A DNA stretch of 64,000 nucleotides from Gordonia humi (GCF_014197435.1 NZ_JACIFP010000001.1:2666001-2730000), one strand, 5' to 3'. Shown: positions 23,478 to 36,322, counted from the first letter of the stretch. Numbers and translations are program-made. The notes: generated by a model not told the origin, from the sequence alone.

Positions 23478-25436
23478 TCACAGTACGTTCACCGCCAAGG
23501 TCAGGGCGGCGATCACCACGGTGCCCGCCAGAATCGACAACGCGTACGACCGCACGAATCCGTTCTGCGCCCGCCGGGTGATCTCCGAGGCCTCGGTGAT
23601 CGCCGTACCGATCCCGGACGGCACGGCGCCGAGACCGCGGTCTTCCACCGCGACCAGCGCCGTGGTCGCCACCGCTCCCGGCGCGACGACCACGTTCTCG
23701 TTGAACGCGTCGCCGTACAGGTCGGCGCGCGCCGCGCGAGTCAGCGGCGACACGTGGTCGGGAGCGGTCAGCGGAATCGGCGCACGACCGTACTGCGCCC
23801 ACGCGACCGTGGCACCGGCGACGACGCACACCAGCACGATCACCGTGATGCCCCACACCGGCAGACCGCCGTGATGCTCGGGAGCCTCGCCGACCACCGG
23901 CGCCAGCCAGTCCTTCAGCGTGCCGCCGATCGCGAGGAGCCCGCCCGCCGCGACCGAACCGACGGCCAACACGATCATCGGGGCGGTCATGGAGCCGCCG
24001 GACTCGTGAGGATGCGGACCGGTACCATCCCCCCTCGCTTCGCTCGCCCCGGTATTCCACCGCCGCGGCCCGAAGAACGTCATGACCATCACGCGCGTCA
24101 TGTAGAACGCGGTGACCGCGGCGCCGATGATCGCGGCCCCGCCGAGGAGCACCCCGCGTGCGCCGCCCGCGGCGAGGGCGGCCTCGATGATCCCGTCCTT
24201 GGAGAAGAACCCGGAGAACGGCGGGATCCCGATGATCGCCAGGTAGCCGAGCCCGAACGTGACGAACGTGATCGGCATGACCCGCCACAGGCCGCCGAAG
24301 CGGCGCATATCGGTCTCATCGTCCATCGCGTGCATGATCGAGCCCGCGCCGAGGAACAGCCCGGCTTTGAAGAAACCGTGCGTGAGCAGGTGCATGATCG
24401 CGAACGCGTAGCCCGCCGGTCCGAGCCCGGCGGCCAGCACCATGTAGCCGATCTGACTCATGGTCGACGCGGCCAGCGCCTTCTTGATGTCGTCCTTGGC
24501 GCAGCCGACGATCGCACCGAACAGCAGGGTCACCGCACCGACCACGACGACGCCGGTCTGCGCGTTGGGAGCGAGGTCGAACAGCGGTCCCGAACGCGTG
24601 ATCAGATAGACGCCCGCGGTGACCATCGTCGCGGCGTGGATCAGCGCCGACACCGGCGTCGGACCCTCCATCGCGTCGCCCAGCCACGCCTGCAGCGGCA
24701 CCTGCGCCGACTTGCCGCACGCGGCCAGCAGCAGCATGAATCCGATGCCCGTGAGCGTCGCCTCGCTCGCGGTGGACGCCTGTGCGAACACGTCGTCGAA
24801 GTTCACCGAGCCGAACGTGGAGAACATCAGCATCATGGCGATCGCCAGGCCCATGTCGCCGACCCGGTTCATCACGAACGCCTTCTTCGCGGCGGTGGCC
24901 GCGGCCGGCTTGTGCTGCCAGAACCCGATCAACAGGTACGACGCGACACCCACGCCCTCCCAACCGAGATACAGCCCGAGATAGTTGTTCGCGAGCACCA
25001 GGATCAGCATCGCCGCGACGAACAGGTTGAGGTAGGCGAAGAAACGGTGGCGGTCGGGGTCCGGTCGAGCGGAGCGAGGGGAGTCGCCACTGCGCATGTA
25101 GCCGATCGAATAGACGTGGATGAGTGATCCGACGACGGTGATCAGCAGGACGAAGCACATCGACAGTTGGTCCAGACGCATCCCGAAATCGACCTGCAAC
25201 TGACCGACCGGCACCCACGAGTACAGATCGCTGGTGGCCGCCTTGTCCGGGCCGTCGCGCCCGATCATCCCGATCCACATGACGATCGCCAGCACAGCGG
25301 ACGTCGACACCAGTGCGGTGGTCAGAAAGTGTGCCCACGCCTGCGTACGACGACCCGCGATCAGCACGACCGCAGCGCCGATCGCGGGGAGCGCGGGGAT
25401 CAACCAGAGCAGATGTCCGGTGAGTGCCTGGTCCAT
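23478..25436 (-). CDS. nuoL: NADH-quinone oxidoreductase subunit L
   Basis: A 652-residue antiporter-like distal subunit of complex [86 protein letters not shown] and [11 protein letters not shown] are diagnostic. Two inserts are unusual: [10 protein letters not shown] before [12 protein letters not shown] (about residue 118) and [14 protein letters not shown] before HPHES (about 463). Both are encoded by copies of a dispersed GAGCGnAGCGAGGGG repeat, in opposite orientations. The reading frame is kept, so the protein is probably still functional. Confidence 0.95.
   Translation of the reverse strand: MDQALTGHLLWLIPALPAIGAAVVLIAGRRTQAWAHFLTTALVSTSAVLAIVMWIGMIGRDGPDKAATSDLYSWVPVGQLQVDFGMRLDQLSMCFVLLITVVGSLIHVYSIGYMRSGDSPRSARPDPDRHRFFAYLNLFVAAMLILVLANNYLGLYLGWEGVGVASYLLIGFWQHKPAAATAAKKAFVMNRVGDMGLAIAMMLMFSTFGSVNFDDVFAQASTASEATLTGIGFMLLLAACGKSAQVPLQAWLGDAMEGPTPVSALIHAATMVTAGVYLITRSGPLFDLAPNAQTGVVVVGAVTLLFGAIVGCAKDDIKKALAASTMSQIGYMVLAAGLGPAGYAFAIMHLLTHGFFKAGLFLGAGSIMHAMDDETDMRRFGGLWRVMPITFVTFGLGYLAIIGIPPFSGFFSKDGIIEAALAAGGARGVLLGGAAIIGAAVTAFYMTRVMVMTFFGPRRWNTGASEARGDGTGPHPHESGGSMTAPMIVLAVGSVAAGGLLAIGGTLKDWLAPVVGEAPEHHGGLPVWGITVIVLVCVVAGATVAWAQYGRAPIPLTAPDHVSPLTRAARADLYGDAFNENVVVAPGAVATTALVAVEDRGLGAVPSGIGTAITEASEITRRAQNGFVRSYALSILAGTVVIAALTLAVNVL
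24031..24052 (-). repeat. dispersed repeat inside nuoL (copy 1)
   Basis: On the minus strand it reads CCGGGGCGAGCGAAGCGAGG, with GAGCGAAGCGAGGGG matching the copy at 25063 in 14 of 15 bases. It encodes the extra GASEARGDG segment of NuoL. Confidence 0.5.
25063..25090 (+). repeat. dispersed repeat inside nuoL (copy 2)
   Basis: The plus strand reads GGTCGAGCGGAGCGAGGGG then AGTCGCC, a version of the family at 7210, 8091 and 11203. It encodes the [10 protein letters not shown] insert of NuoL between two otherwise conserved blocks. Confidence 0.55.
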
Positions 25437-25440
25437 GCCG

Positions 25441-25740
25441 TCACCGCCTCAACAGGTCGGCGTCGTCGACCGACGCCGACCTGCGCGTCCGGAAGATCGT
25501 CATGATGATGGCCAACCCGATCACCACTTCGGCCGCGGCCACGACCATGGTGAAGAACGCGATCACCTGACCGTCGAAGCTGCCGTGCATGCGGGCGAAC
25601 GTCACGAACGCCAGGTTGGCCGCGTTGAGCATCAGCTCGACGCACATGAACACGACGATCGCGTTGCGCCGCAGCAGGACTCCGGCCGCGCCGATCGCGA
25701 AGACGATCGCGGACAGGTAGAGGTAGTTGACGGGGTTCAC
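25441..25740 (-). CDS. nuoK: NADH-quinone oxidoreductase subunit K
   Basis: A 99-residue three-helix membrane subunit of complex [29 protein letters not shown] carries the conserved membrane glutamate, and [23 protein letters not shown] ends it. ATG 25740 overlaps the nuoJ stop by four bases. Confidence 0.95.
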   Translation of the reverse strand: MNPVNYLYLSAIVFAIGAAGVLLRRNAIVVFMCVELMLNAANLAFVTFARMHGSFDGQVIAFFTMVVAAAEVVIGLAIIMTIFRTRRSASVDDADLLRR

Positions 25741-26528
25741 GACTGCTCCGCTCGCTCGGCGGCCCGAACCTGGCGGGCCGCGTCGACATCACGCGGAGTG
25801 AGACGCTGATTGACCGAGAGCCGCGACGGACTGCCGTCGGGAAGACGACCCGGGATGTCGACCGCGTTGTGCCGCGCGTAGACGCCCGGGGCGGGCAGCG
25901 GCGTCACGTGTCCGCCTCGCTTGAATCGCTCGATCGACATCTCCCGCTGACCGCGCGCCGGACCGACCCGACGGCGATGCGCCAGCACCATCGCACCGAG
26001 CGTCGCCGTGATCAGCAACGCGCCGGTCAACTCGAACGCCCACAGGTAGCGGGTGAAGATGATCTCGGCCAGTGCCCGCACATTCGCGTTGCCGCCGCCC
26101 GGCGACGTGCCGTGACTCAGGTCGGGTGCCCCGACGAAGGGCGCCACCGTCGCCGACCCGATCGCGGCGACCAGCAGAACGCCGAAGCCGACGGCCAGGA
26201 CGGTCGCCACCAGCCGCTGCCCGCGCACCGCTTCGACGAGCGAGTCCGACGAGTCGACGCCGATCAGCATCAGCACGAACAGGAACAGCATCATCACCGC
26301 GCCCGTGTACACCACGACCTGGACGACGCCGAGGAACAGCGCACCCTGCATCACGTAGAAGACGGCGAAGATGATCATCGTCATCGCCAGGAACACCGCC
26401 GAATAGACGGCTTTCGGACTCAGGATCACGCCGAGGGCGCCGATCACCACGACGACGCCCAGGATCCAGAAGGTGACCGCCTCGGTGCCGGAGGTCTGAT
26501 CCAGCGCGGCCGCCAGGACGGTGCTCAT
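25737..26528 (-). CDS. nuoJ: NADH-quinone oxidoreductase subunit J
   Basis: A 263-residue five-helix membrane subunit of complex [57 protein letters not shown] is the conserved core, including the pi-bulge TM3. A C-terminal cytoplasmic tail of about 75 residues ([22 protein letters not shown]) is typical of actinobacterial NuoJ. ATG 26528 overlaps the nuoI stop. Confidence 0.95.
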   Translation of the reverse strand: MSTVLAAALDQTSGTEAVTFWILGVVVVIGALGVILSPKAVYSAVFLAMTMIIFAVFYVMQGALFLGVVQVVVYTGAVMMLFLFVLMLIGVDSSDSLVEAVRGQRLVATVLAVGFGVLLVAAIGSATVAPFVGAPDLSHGTSPGGGNANVRALAEIIFTRYLWAFELTGALLITATLGAMVLAHRRRVGPARGQREMSIERFKRGGHVTPLPAPGVYARHNAVDIPGRLPDGSPSRLSVNQRLTPRDVDAARQVRAAERAEQS

Positions 26529-27034
26529 ATCTCACCGCGATAGTAGTTCTCCGGGCGCGATCCCTCGGCCATCGGATGAGGCGGCGCCGTCATCCCGTCC
26601 GTGAGCGGAGCCAGGAGCCGATCCTTCTCGTAGATCATCTCGTCGCGGCTCGTGCCGACCATCTCGTAGTCGCCGGTCATCGTCAGGGCCCGGGTCGGAC
26701 ACGCCTCGATGCAGAGGCCGCAGCCGATGCACCGCAGGTAGTTGATCTGGTAGACGCGGCCGTAGCGCTCGCCCGGCGAGTACCGTTCCTCGTCGGTGTT
26801 GTCGGCGCCTTCGACGTAGATCGCGTCCGCCGGACACGACCATGCGCACAGTTCGCAGCCGATGCACTTCTCGAGGCCGTCGTCGTATCGGTTGAGCTGA
26901 TGGCGGCCGTGGTACCGCGGGGGTGCGGGCTTGCGCTCCTCGGGATACTGCTCGGTGATCGGCGTGCGGAACATGGATGCGAACGTCGTGCCGAATCCGG
27001 CGACGGGGCGCAGGGGGTCAGGAATGTCGGGCAT
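26525..27034 (-). CDS. nuoI: NADH-quinone oxidoreductase subunit I
   Basis: A 169-residue peripheral-arm ferredoxin-like subunit carrying clusters N6a and N6b. Two 8Fe-type motifs are intact: [12 protein letters not shown] (about 57-68) and [12 protein letters not shown] (about 99-110). ATG 27034 ([10 protein letters not shown]) is preferred; the frame is open upstream through nuoH. It overlaps the nuoH stop (ATGA). Confidence 0.95.
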   Translation of the reverse strand: MPDIPDPLRPVAGFGTTFASMFRTPITEQYPEERKPAPPRYHGRHQLNRYDDGLEKCIGCELCAWSCPADAIYVEGADNTDEERYSPGERYGRVYQINYLRCIGCGLCIEACPTRALTMTGDYEMVGTSRDEMIYEKDRLLAPLTDGMTAPPHPMAEGSRPENYYRGEI

Positions 27035-28329
27035 CACGGGGCTCCTTTCTGATCGAGAGCGAGATCGGGCAGGGTCTGACCGGGCAGCGGTGGGACCGGG
27101 AAGCCGCCGGCCATCGGATCGAAGGGCTGCTGCGGGGGAGGGGGAGTCTCGACTCGGCTCGACCGCCGGGGCGATCCGGCCCGGTTCATGCGGGCGATCG
27201 CGTACACGAGCAGACCGGTCACACAGACGCCCGCGGCCGCGAGGATCAGGGAGGTCACCAGTTCGGACTGTGCGCGCGTGGCCTGGTCGATGACGGCGAC
27301 CACCATCACCCAGCCGAGGGCGATCGGGATGAGCACCTTCCAGCCGAGATTCATGAACTGGTCGTAGCGCAGGCGCGGCAGCGCGGTCCGCAGCCAGAAG
27401 AACATGAACAGGAAGCACCACATCTTGGCGGTGAACCAGATCAGTGGCCACCAGCCCGAGTCGGCGCCGTCCCAGACGCTGATCGGCCACGGTGCCTGCC
27501 AGCCGCCGAGAAACAAGGTGGTGGCCAGCGCCGACACCGTCGCCATGTTGATGTACTCGGCGAGCATGAACATGGCGAACTTCAGCGAGGAGTACTCGGT
27601 GTGGAAGCCGCCGACCAGTTCGCCTTCGGCTTCGGGGAGGTCGAACGGGGCGCGGTTGGTCTCACCGACCATCGAGATCAGATAGATCACGAACGACGGC
27701 AGCACCAGCAGCACGTACCAGTGGTGGCGTTGGCCGCCGACGATCTCCGACGTCGACATGGTGGACGAGAGCAGGAACACCGCGGCGAAGGAGAGTCCCA
27801 TCGCGATCTCGTAGGAGATGACCTGCGCCGTGGAGCGAAGACCGCCGAGCAGCGGGTACGTCGACCCGGACGCCCATCCGGCGAGGATGATGCCGTACAC
27901 GCCGATCGAGGTGATCGCCAGAACGTAGAGCACTCCCACCGGCAGATCGGTGAGCTGCAGCGGCGTGCGATGCCCGAACACCGACACCTGCGGCCCCATC
28001 GGGATGACGGCGAACGCGGTGATCGCCGGGATCACCGCGACCACCGGAGCCAACAGGTAGATCACCTTGTCGACGCCGATCGGGGTCAGCCCCTCCTTGA
28101 GGGCGAGCTTCACACCGTCGGCCAACGACTGCAGGATCCCCTTGGGGCCCACGCGGTTCGGGCCGAGGCGGGTCTGCATTCGCGCCATGATCTTGCGTTC
28201 GATGAGGATCGCCGCCAGGACGGTCAACACGAGGAACACGAAGATGCAGAGTGCTTTGGCCAGCACCAGCCACCACGGGTCGCGCCCGAAGTCGTGCAGG
28301 TCGGGGAACTCGGTGGCCGCGACGATCAT
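27034..28329 (-). CDS. nuoH: NADH-quinone oxidoreductase subunit H
   Basis: A 431-residue membrane subunit forming much of the quinone chamber. [57 protein letters not shown] and [22 protein letters not shown] are diagnostic. ATG 28329 ([11 protein letters not shown]) is the start because it overlaps the nuoG stop (ATGA). The C-terminal tail (from about residue 390) contains [15 protein letters not shown], encoded by a copy of the dispersed repeat at 27145-27164. Confidence 0.95.
   Translation of the reverse strand: MIVAATEFPDLHDFGRDPWWLVLAKALCIFVFLVLTVLAAILIERKIMARMQTRLGPNRVGPKGILQSLADGVKLALKEGLTPIGVDKVIYLLAPVVAVIPAITAFAVIPMGPQVSVFGHRTPLQLTDLPVGVLYVLAITSIGVYGIILAGWASGSTYPLLGGLRSTAQVISYEIAMGLSFAAVFLLSSTMSTSEIVGGQRHHWYVLLVLPSFVIYLISMVGETNRAPFDLPEAEGELVGGFHTEYSSLKFAMFMLAEYINMATVSALATTLFLGGWQAPWPISVWDGADSGWWPLIWFTAKMWCFLFMFFWLRTALPRLRYDQFMNLGWKVLIPIALGWVMVVAVIDQATRAQSELVTSLILAAAGVCVTGLLVYAIARMNRAGSPRRSSRVETPPPPQQPFDPMAGGFPVPPLPGQTLPDLALDQKGAP
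27145..27164 (-). repeat. dispersed repeat inside the nuoH tail
   Basis: On the minus strand it reads GGTCGAGCCGAGTCGAGACT, one base from the family form GGTCGAGCGGAGTCGAGACY. It encodes SSRVET in the tail of NuoH. Confidence 0.55.
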
Positions 28330-30712
28330 GGCGCGTCCCCGATCGTCACGGTCTGGCCCGGTCCGGCGCCCAGCGTCGGATACAGGCGGGAGCCGGGTGA
28401 GTTCATCGGCACCCACACGACGCCGTCGACCATGTCGGTCACGACCAGCGGCAGCGTGATGGAGCCGCGATCGGTGGAGACGGTCAGCGGCTCACCGTCG
28501 GCGACGCCGACCGAGGAGGCCGTCGCGGCGGACAACCGCGCGACGGGGCGGTGCGCGGTGCCCGCCAGGTGCTCCTCGCCGTCCTGCATGCGACCCAGGT
28601 CGAGGAGCATCCGCCACGAGGCGAGGACGGCGGTGGGTCTGGACGCCGCTCGATCGGAGGACGGGGCTCGATCGGCAGCGGGCGGTCGATCGGAGGAGGC
28701 GGCAGCGGCCTCGTGCCGGGGGCCGCCCCAGGCGCCGATCCGCGCGAACTCGTCATGGACGGCGGCGACGGTGTCGCAGCGCAGGTCGACGCCCGTCTCG
28801 GCGGCGAGTGCGTGCAGCACTCGGTGATCGGAGAGCGGCACACTGCCCGATTCGGCGGGGACGGCGGCGTCGAACGGACGCGGTCGGCCCTCCCAGTCGA
28901 CGAATGTGCCGGCCTTCTCCTGGACGGCGGCGACGGGGAACACCACGTCGGCCAGCGCGGTCACCGCACCGGCCCGCTGCTCCAGGCTCACCACGAACGA
29001 CGCGGCACGCAGCGCCTTCTCGGCGAGTTCGGGATCCGGAAGGTCGTCGATCTCGACGCCGCCGATCACCGCGGCGTGCAGGCTCCCGTCGATGAGTGCG
29101 TCGAGGATCGCCGGGGTGGATCGGCCCGGCGCCTCGGGAACGTCGGCACCCCAGATCTCGGCGAGCTCGGCGCGCGCCCGCGCCGACGACACCGGCCGAC
29201 CGGCCGGGAGCAGATTCGGCGCCGCACCGACGTCGAGGGCGCCGCGTTCACCGGCTCGGCGGGGGATCCAGGCCAGCCGGGCGCCGGCCGCGGCGGCCGC
29301 GGTCAGCGCACCCGGGCTCGCCGCCAGCCGTTCGCCGACGACGAGGATCGCGCCGGGTTCGGCGAGGACCGCGGCGACGTCGTCGGACACCAGGGTCTGG
29401 GCTTCGTCGCCGGGCACGCACGGGTGCAGGACGCCCGCGAGCTTCTGTACGCCGGGACTGCTCCACGGCGCGATCGCATGGACACGGAGGCCGTGTCTGC
29501 GGACGGCGCGACGCAGCCGCAGGAAGACGATCGGCGACTCCTCCTCGGGTTCGAAGCCGGCGAGGACGACGACCGGCGCCGACTCCAGATCCGCGTAGGT
29601 GACGCCGATACCGCTGCCCGCGACGTGCGCGGCGAGGAAGTCGGTCTCCTCGTCCGAGGCGGAGCGGGCCCGGAAGTCGACGTCGGAGGTGCCCAGCACG
29701 GTTCGCGCGAACTTTCCGTACGCGTAGGCGTCCTCGACGGTGGCGCGCCCGCCGACCAGCACGCCGGCGCGCACCCCGGCGAGTCCGCGCGCGGCGACGG
29801 CCAGCGCGTGCGGCCAGGACGTCGGCGCCAGCACACCGTCGTCGCCCCGGACCATCGGGGCGGTGATGCGATCGGCCCGCGTGGCGTACCGGTGCGCCCA
29901 TCGGCCCTTGTCGCAGTTCCACTCGGTGTTCACCTCCGGATCGTCGCCGGCCATGCGCCGCAGCACCTGCCCGCGGCGGTGATCGGTCCGCTGTGCGCAC
30001 CCGGACGCGCAGTGCTCGCAGACGCTCGGCGTCGAGACCAGGTCGAACGGGCGCGACCGGAACCGGTAGGCGGCGCCGGTCAGCGCACCGACCGGACAGA
30101 TCTGCACGGTGTTCCCGGAGAAGTACGATTCGAACGGGTCGTCGGCGTACGCGGAGACCTGCTGCAGTGCACCGCGATCGGCGAGTTCGATGAGCGGATC
30201 GCCGGCCACCTGCTCGGAGAATCGGGTGCACCGCGCGCAGAGGACGCAGCGTTCTCGGTCGAGGAGGACTTCGGACGAGAGTGGGACCGGCTTGGTGTAG
30301 GTCCGCTTGGTGCCGCCGAACCGGGACACCGGCCGTCCGGCCGACATCGCCTGATTCTGGAGCGGACACTCGCCGCCCTTGTCGCAGGTCGGGCAGTCGA
30401 GCGGATGGTTGATCAGCAGGAGTTCCATGACGCCGCGTTGGGCCGACGCGGCCTCGAGCGAGGTGTGCTGGGTGCGTACCACCATGTCGGGGCTGACGAC
30501 GGTGGTGCACGAGGCCATCGGTTTGCGCATGCCCTCGATGTCGACGAGGCATTGGCGGCAGGCGCCGACCGGGTCGAGCAGGGGATGGTCGCAGAAGCGG
30601 GGGATGTCGACGCCGATCGTCTCGGCGGCGCGGATCACCAGGGTTCCCGGCGGGACCGAGACGGGGGTGCCGTCGATCGTCAGGTGCACCAGATCGGTGT
30701 CGACGGTGTCGG

Positions 30713-30716
<4 letters not shown>
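28326..30716 (-). CDS. nuoG: NADH-quinone oxidoreductase subunit G
   Basis: A 796-residue Fe-S subunit of the peripheral arm. The N-terminal 2Fe-2S domain has [19 protein letters not shown]4/N5-type sites follow as [13 protein letters not shown] and CVLCARC, then the N7-type CEHCASGC. The rest is a molybdopterin-like domain without catalytic use. A low-complexity stretch near residue 670 ([21 protein letters not shown]) is an unusual insert. ATG 30716 overlaps the nuoF stop (ATGA). Confidence 0.95.
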
Positions 30717-32043
<1,327 letters not shown>

Positions 32044-32047
<4 letters not shown>

Positions 32048-32706
32048 GGCAGCTCCTCGGTCAGTCCGGCCAGGAGCCGCGCGGTCTGGCGGAAGGTGCA
32101 CAACGACGGCGTGCCGCGGCTCGGCGCGGGCGGTGCGCCCGCGCGCAGGTCGTCGACCAGTCGCGCCGCCGACTCGGGCGTCTGCGCGTCGTAGAACTCC
32201 CAGTTCACCATCACGACCGGGGCGTGATCGCACGCCGCGTTGCACTCGATCCGCTCGTAGGTGATCGCGCCGTCGTCGGTGGTACCGCCGTCGTCGACGC
32301 CCAGCTTCTCGGTCAGGCTCGCCGCGATCGCATCGCCGCCCATCACCGCGCACAGCGTGTTGGTGCATACCCCGACCAGGTAGTCGCCGGTCGGTTCGCG
32401 GCGATACATCGTGTAGAAGGTGGCGACCGATGCGACCTGCGCGGTGGTCAGCGACAGACGGTCCGCGCAGAACGTGATGCCCGCACGGGTCAGGTACCCG
32501 TCGACGCTCTGCACCAGATGCAGCAGGGGGAGCAGCGCCGACCTCGACTGCGGATAGCGGGCGACGATCTCGTCGGCTTCGGTGCGGAGCCGCTCGCGGA
32601 CGTCGCTCGGGTACGCGTCGGGACCGGCGAACTCGATCGGCGGTGTCGGCGCTGAGGTGGAGAACACGAGCGGGATCGGCTCGTGGGGAATCGGTTCCGC
32701 ACTCAT
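32044..32706 (-). CDS. nuoE: NADH-quinone oxidoreductase subunit E
   Basis: A 220-residue thioredoxin-fold subunit with 2Fe-2S cluster N1a. The four cysteines are in [14 protein letters not shown] and [16 protein letters not shown], and [15 protein letters not shown] is the conserved helix. ATG 32706 overlaps the nuoD stop (ATGA). Confidence 0.95.
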
Positions 32707-34022
32707 CGGTCGACGCCTCCCATCACCGGATCGATACTGGCGACGGAGGTGATCACATCGGCGATCAGACCGCCCTCGCACATGGCCGCGACCGCCTGCA
32801 GATTGGTGAACGACGGGTCGCGGAAGTGGACCCGGTACGGCCGGGTCCCGCCGTCGGACACCATGTGGACGCCGAGCTCCCCGCGCGGCGATTCGATGCA
32901 GACGTAACACTGGCCCGCCGGAACGCGCATCCCCTCGGTGACGAGTTTGAAGTGGTGGATCAGCGATTCCATCGACATGCCCATGATCTCGGCGATGTGC
33001 TCGGGGGAGTTGCCGTAGCCATCCGGTCCGACGGCGAGGTCGGCGGGCCAGGCGAGTTTGCGGTCGGCGATCATGACCGGCCCCGGTTCGAGCTTGTCCA
33101 ACGCCTGCCGCACGATGGCGATGGACTGCTTCATCTCCTCGATGCGGATCGCGTACCGCGCGTAGGAGTCGCAGGCGGTGTCGGTCACGACGTCGAAGTC
33201 GTAGTCCTCGTATCCGCAGTAGGGCGCGCTCTTGCGCAGATCGTAGGGCAGGCCCGTCGACCGCAGCACCGGACCGGTGACGCCCAGCGCCATGGCGCCG
33301 GTCAAGTCGAGGTAGCCGACGCCTTTGGTGCGGGCCTTCCAGATGTAGTTCTCGCTCAGCAGCGCCTCGACGTCGCCGATGTCCTCGGGCAGCTCGTCGA
33401 GCAGTGTCGCGATTCTGGGGACGATGCCCTCGGGCAGATCGGCGGCCACTCCGCCGGGGCGGACGAACGCGTGATTCATGCGCAGGCCGCTGATCTCCTC
33501 GAAGACGTCGAGGATCTTCTCGCGGGCCCCGAAGCCGAGGAACATCGGGGTCACCGCACCGAGCTCCATGCCGCCGGTCGCCAGCGCGACCAGATGCGAG
33601 GCGATGCGGTTGAGCTCCATGAGGATCACGCGGATGACGCTCGCGCGGGGCGGTATGTCGTCGGTGACGCCCAGCAGCTTCTCGACCGCCAGACAGTAGG
33701 CGACCTCGTTGAACATCGGCGACAGGTAGTCCATCCGAGTCACGAACGCGACTCCCTGCGTCCACGTTCGGAACTCGAGGTTCTTCTCGATTCCGGTGTG
33801 CAGGAAGCCGATTCCGCAGCGGGCTTCGGTGACGGTCTCGCCTTCGATCTCCAGGATGAGACGCAGGACGCCGTGCGTCGACGGATGCTGCGGCCCCATG
33901 TTGACCACGATCCGCTCGTCGGCGGAGGTCTCGGCGGCGCGGTCGGCGACGGCGGAGACGATGTCCGCCCAATCGGTACCGGACACGGTGAAGGTGGATT
34001 CGGTGCTGGTGGATTCGGACAT
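32703..34022 (-). CDS. nuoD: NADH-quinone oxidoreductase subunit D
   Basis: A 439-residue 49-kDa-type subunit lining the quinone site. It shows [22 protein letters not shown] (with the HxxxH quinone-site region), [21 protein letters not shown] and [21 protein letters not shown] 34022 overlaps the nuoC stop by one base. Confidence 0.95.
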   Translation of the reverse strand: MSESTSTESTFTVSGTDWADIVSAVADRAAETSADERIVVNMGPQHPSTHGVLRLILEIEGETVTEARCGIGFLHTGIEKNLEFRTWTQGVAFVTRMDYLSPMFNEVAYCLAVEKLLGVTDDIPPRASVIRVILMELNRIASHLVALATGGMELGAVTPMFLGFGAREKILDVFEEISGLRMNHAFVRPGGVAADLPEGIVPRIATLLDELPEDIGDVEALLSENYIWKARTKGVGYLDLTGAMALGVTGPVLRSTGLPYDLRKSAPYCGYEDYDFDVVTDTACDSYARYAIRIEEMKQSIAIVRQALDKLEPGPVMIADRKLAWPADLAVGPDGYGNSPEHIAEIMGMSMESLIHHFKLVTEGMRVPAGQCYVCIESPRGELGVHMVSDGGTRPYRVHFRDPSFTNLQAVAAMCEGGLIADVITSVASIDPVMGGVDR

Positions 34023-34714
34023 CAGTGGTACGACCTCCGTTGATCCGGCGGCGGCACGGTGGCGCCCTTGTATTCGACCGGGATGCCGCCGAGCGGGTAG
34101 TCCTTGCGCTGCGGGTGTCCCTCCCAGTCGTCGGGCATCTCGATGCGCGTCAGCGACGGGTGGCCGTCGAAGATCAGACCGAAGAAGTCGTAGGTCTCGC
34201 GTTCGTGCCAGTCGGTGGTCGGATAGATCGCGAACAGGCTCGGAAGGTGCCTGTCGTCGTCGGGGGCGCAGGTCTCGAGCATCACCGCGCGGCCGTGGGT
34301 GATCGACCGCAGCGGGTACACCGCGTGCAGTTCGCGGCCGACGTCGTCGGGATAGTGCACGCCCGAGACGCCGAGACACAGTTCGAAGCGCAGCGACGGT
34401 TCGTCCCGCAGCGTCGCGGCCACCGGCTGCAGATGTGTTCGGGCCACGTGGATCGTCATCTCGTCGCGGTAGATCACGACCTTCTCGACGGCGTCGTCGT
34501 AGGAGACACCGCGGGCCTCGAGCGCCCGTGCGAGCAGATCGGCTACCTCGTCGAAGTAGCCCCCGAACGGTCGGGTGGTGCTGCCGGGCATGGTGACCGG
34601 GGCGACGAGGCCGCCGTATCCGGAGGTGTCGCCGCTGCCCGAGGCGCCGAACAGGCCGTGGCGGACACCGATGGTCTCCGGGCGCTCGCGCCCGGTCGAG
34701 ATCTCCCCGCTCAC
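34022..34714 (-). CDS. nuoC: NADH-quinone oxidoreductase subunit C
   Basis: A 230-residue 30-kDa-type subunit. Conserved: [63 protein letters not shown] 34714 is chosen because it overlaps the nuoB stop (GTGA). It has a Gly/Ser-rich N-terminus of about 50 residues. Confidence 0.94.
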   Translation of the reverse strand: MSGEISTGRERPETIGVRHGLFGASGSGDTSGYGGLVAPVTMPGSTTRPFGGYFDEVADLLARALEARGVSYDDAVEKVVIYRDEMTIHVARTHLQPVAATLRDEPSLRFELCLGVSGVHYPDDVGRELHAVYPLRSITHGRAVMLETCAPDDDRHLPSLFAIYPTTDWHERETYDFFGLIFDGHPSLTRIEMPDDWEGHPQRKDYPLGGIPVEYKGATVPPPDQRRSYH

Positions 34715-35265
34715 CGGAGGAGTCCTGTGAACTCGATGGTCGGCTTGGTCTCGAGGGCGGCCTGCTCGGCGGCACGGACGGCGTCCTCCCGGTGCACGCC
34801 GAGCGGCATCCGGCCGATCTGCTCGTGCAGCGTGAGGATCGCGTTGAGGAGCATCTCCGGGCGCGGCGGGCAGCCCGGCAGGTAGATGTCGACGGGCACC
34901 ACGTGGTCGACGCCCTGCACTATCGCGTAGTTGTTGAACATGCCGCCCGACGATGCGCAGACACCCATCGCCAGCACCCATTTCGGTTCGGCCATCTGGT
35001 CGTAGATCTGCCGCAGCACCGGCGCCATCTTCTGGCTCACCCGACCGGCGACGATCATCAGATCCGCTTGGCGCGGCGACGCGCGGAAGGCTTCCATGCC
35101 GAAACGGGCGATGTCGTAGCGGCCGGAGGTCGAGGCCATCATCTCGATGGCACAGCACGCCAAGCCGAACGTCGCGGGCCACAGGGAGCCCTTGCGAATG
35201 AATCCGGCGAGCTTCTCGACCGTCGTCAGCAGCACCCCGCCGGGGAGTTTCTCTTCGATTCCCAC
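34711..35265 (-). CDS. nuoB: NADH-quinone oxidoreductase subunit B
   Basis: A 184-residue subunit carrying cluster N2, the electron donor to quinone. The cysteines sit in [23 protein letters not shown] and [13 protein letters not shown] 35265 ([10 protein letters not shown]) is the likeliest start, two bases after the nuoA stop. Confidence 0.95.
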   Translation of the reverse strand: MGIEEKLPGGVLLTTVEKLAGFIRKGSLWPATFGLACCAIEMMASTSGRYDIARFGMEAFRASPRQADLMIVAGRVSQKMAPVLRQIYDQMAEPKWVLAMGVCASSGGMFNNYAIVQGVDHVVPVDIYLPGCPPRPEMLLNAILTLHEQIGRMPLGVHREDAVRAAEQAALETKPTIEFTGLLR

Positions 35266-35267
35266 AA

Positions 35268-35630
35268 TCAATCCCACCTGAGTCCGCCGCGACGCCACTC
35301 GTAGGCGTAGGCGACGGACACGTTGACGATGAACAGGGCCACCGCGACGAGTCCGAACCAGCCGAGACTCTCCGAGGCGACGGCCCACGGGTAGAGGAAG
35401 ACGATCTCGATGTCGAAGATGATGAACAGCATCGCGGTCAGGTAGTACTTCACCGGGAAACGCTGGACGAGATCGGCGGCTGGCGGCAACGGTTCGATGC
35501 CGCACTCGTAGGCGGCGAGTTTGGCGGCGTTGCGGCGGCGCGGTCCGACGATCGAGGCGATGACCACGGAGACGATCGCGAAGACTGCAGCGATGGCCGC
35601 CAGCACCAGTATCGGTCCGTATGCGTTCAT
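35268..35630 (-). CDS. nuoA: NADH-quinone oxidoreductase subunit A
   Basis: A 120-residue three-helix membrane subunit and first gene of the nuo operon. Conserved: [40 protein letters not shown]. The promoter for all fourteen genes must lie in 35631-35820; TGTGACTCTGACCACACC precedes the gene there, but I assign no box. Confidence 0.95.
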   Translation of the reverse strand: MNAYGPILVLAAIAAVFAIVSVVIASIVGPRRRNAAKLAAYECGIEPLPPAADLVQRFPVKYYLTAMLFIIFDIEIVFLYPWAVASESLGWFGLVAVALFIVNVSVAYAYEWRRGGLRWD

Positions 35631-35820
35631 GCCTCGAAGCCCTCCACTACCATTCGGCGTTGTGTGACTCTGACCACACCCTACTCACGGAAAGGTGTGC
35701 GGGGTGGGAGGTTTCGGCTAACCGCAGGGGAACATCGTCCTGCGCTGGGACTATGCGATCCGGCGGCGACGCGGCACCGGAGCCGTGTGCGCTTCCGGCG
35801 ACCGGGACCGGGGTCTGTTC

Positions 35821-35869
35821 GCACTCGGGCACTCGAAACGACCGTCGAGGTCGTTTCGAGTGCCCGAGT
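35821..35869. terminator. very strong hairpin between nuoA and the receiver-like gene
   Basis: A 22-bp perfect stem (35821-35842 with 35848-35869) and a 5-base loop GTCGA, opening CACTCGGGCACTCG. It starts 22 bases downstream of the receiver-like gene's stop, so terminating that transcript before the nuo promoter is the natural role. A repeat of the REP type is an alternative. Confidence 0.65.
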
Positions 35870-35890
35870 GGATGCGGGCCGAGGCGAGTG

Positions 35891-36295
35891 TCAGCGCAGA
35901 AGGTCGACGAGGGTGCGCGAGAGCTCCAGAGGATCGACCGGAACCCGAGCTGTCGCGTCGGCGCGCGACCAGTCGGCGAGCCACCGGTCGTCCCGGCGGG
36001 CGATCAGCACCACCATCGGCGGGCACGGATCGTATTCGTCGCGGATCTGCTTGGCCATGCCCATACCGCCCGCGGGAGCGGCCTCCCCGTCGAGGATCGC
36101 GACGTCGACGGTCCCCGAGTCGAGGTGCGAGAGCAGCATCGGGGCCGTCGCGACCTCGACGAAGGCCAGCTCCGGAAGGTCGGGGTGCAGGGTGGTGCCC
36201 AGCGCACCGATGACTTCGCGGCGCGTCCCCGCATTGTCGGAGTACACCAGGACTCGGAGGGTGACGCGGTCGGCGGAATCGGTGGAGGAGGTCAC
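35891..36295 (-). CDS. atypical response-regulator receiver protein (Rv3143-like)
   Basis: 134 residues, a lone receiver fold without output domain. The phospho-acceptor Asp is kept in VDVAILDGEAAP (about 69-80). The first-strand acid pair is reduced (VLVYSDNAG), the Thr/Ser position reads LIARR, and the usual KP motif is VP (ARVPVDPLEL), so the conserved lysine is missing. Phosphorylation may be lost. It sits just upstream of nuoA, as Rv3143 does in Mycobacterium tuberculosis, pointing to a link with complex I. Confidence 0.8.
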   Translation of the reverse strand: MTSSTDSADRVTLRVLVYSDNAGTRREVIGALGTTLHPDLPELAFVEVATAPMLLSHLDSGTVDVAILDGEAAPAGGMGMAKQIRDEYDPCPPMVVLIARRDDRWLADWSRADATARVPVDPLELSRTLVDLLR

Positions 36296-36322
36296 GGACC
36301 CGACCCTAACGCCCCGTGTCGG

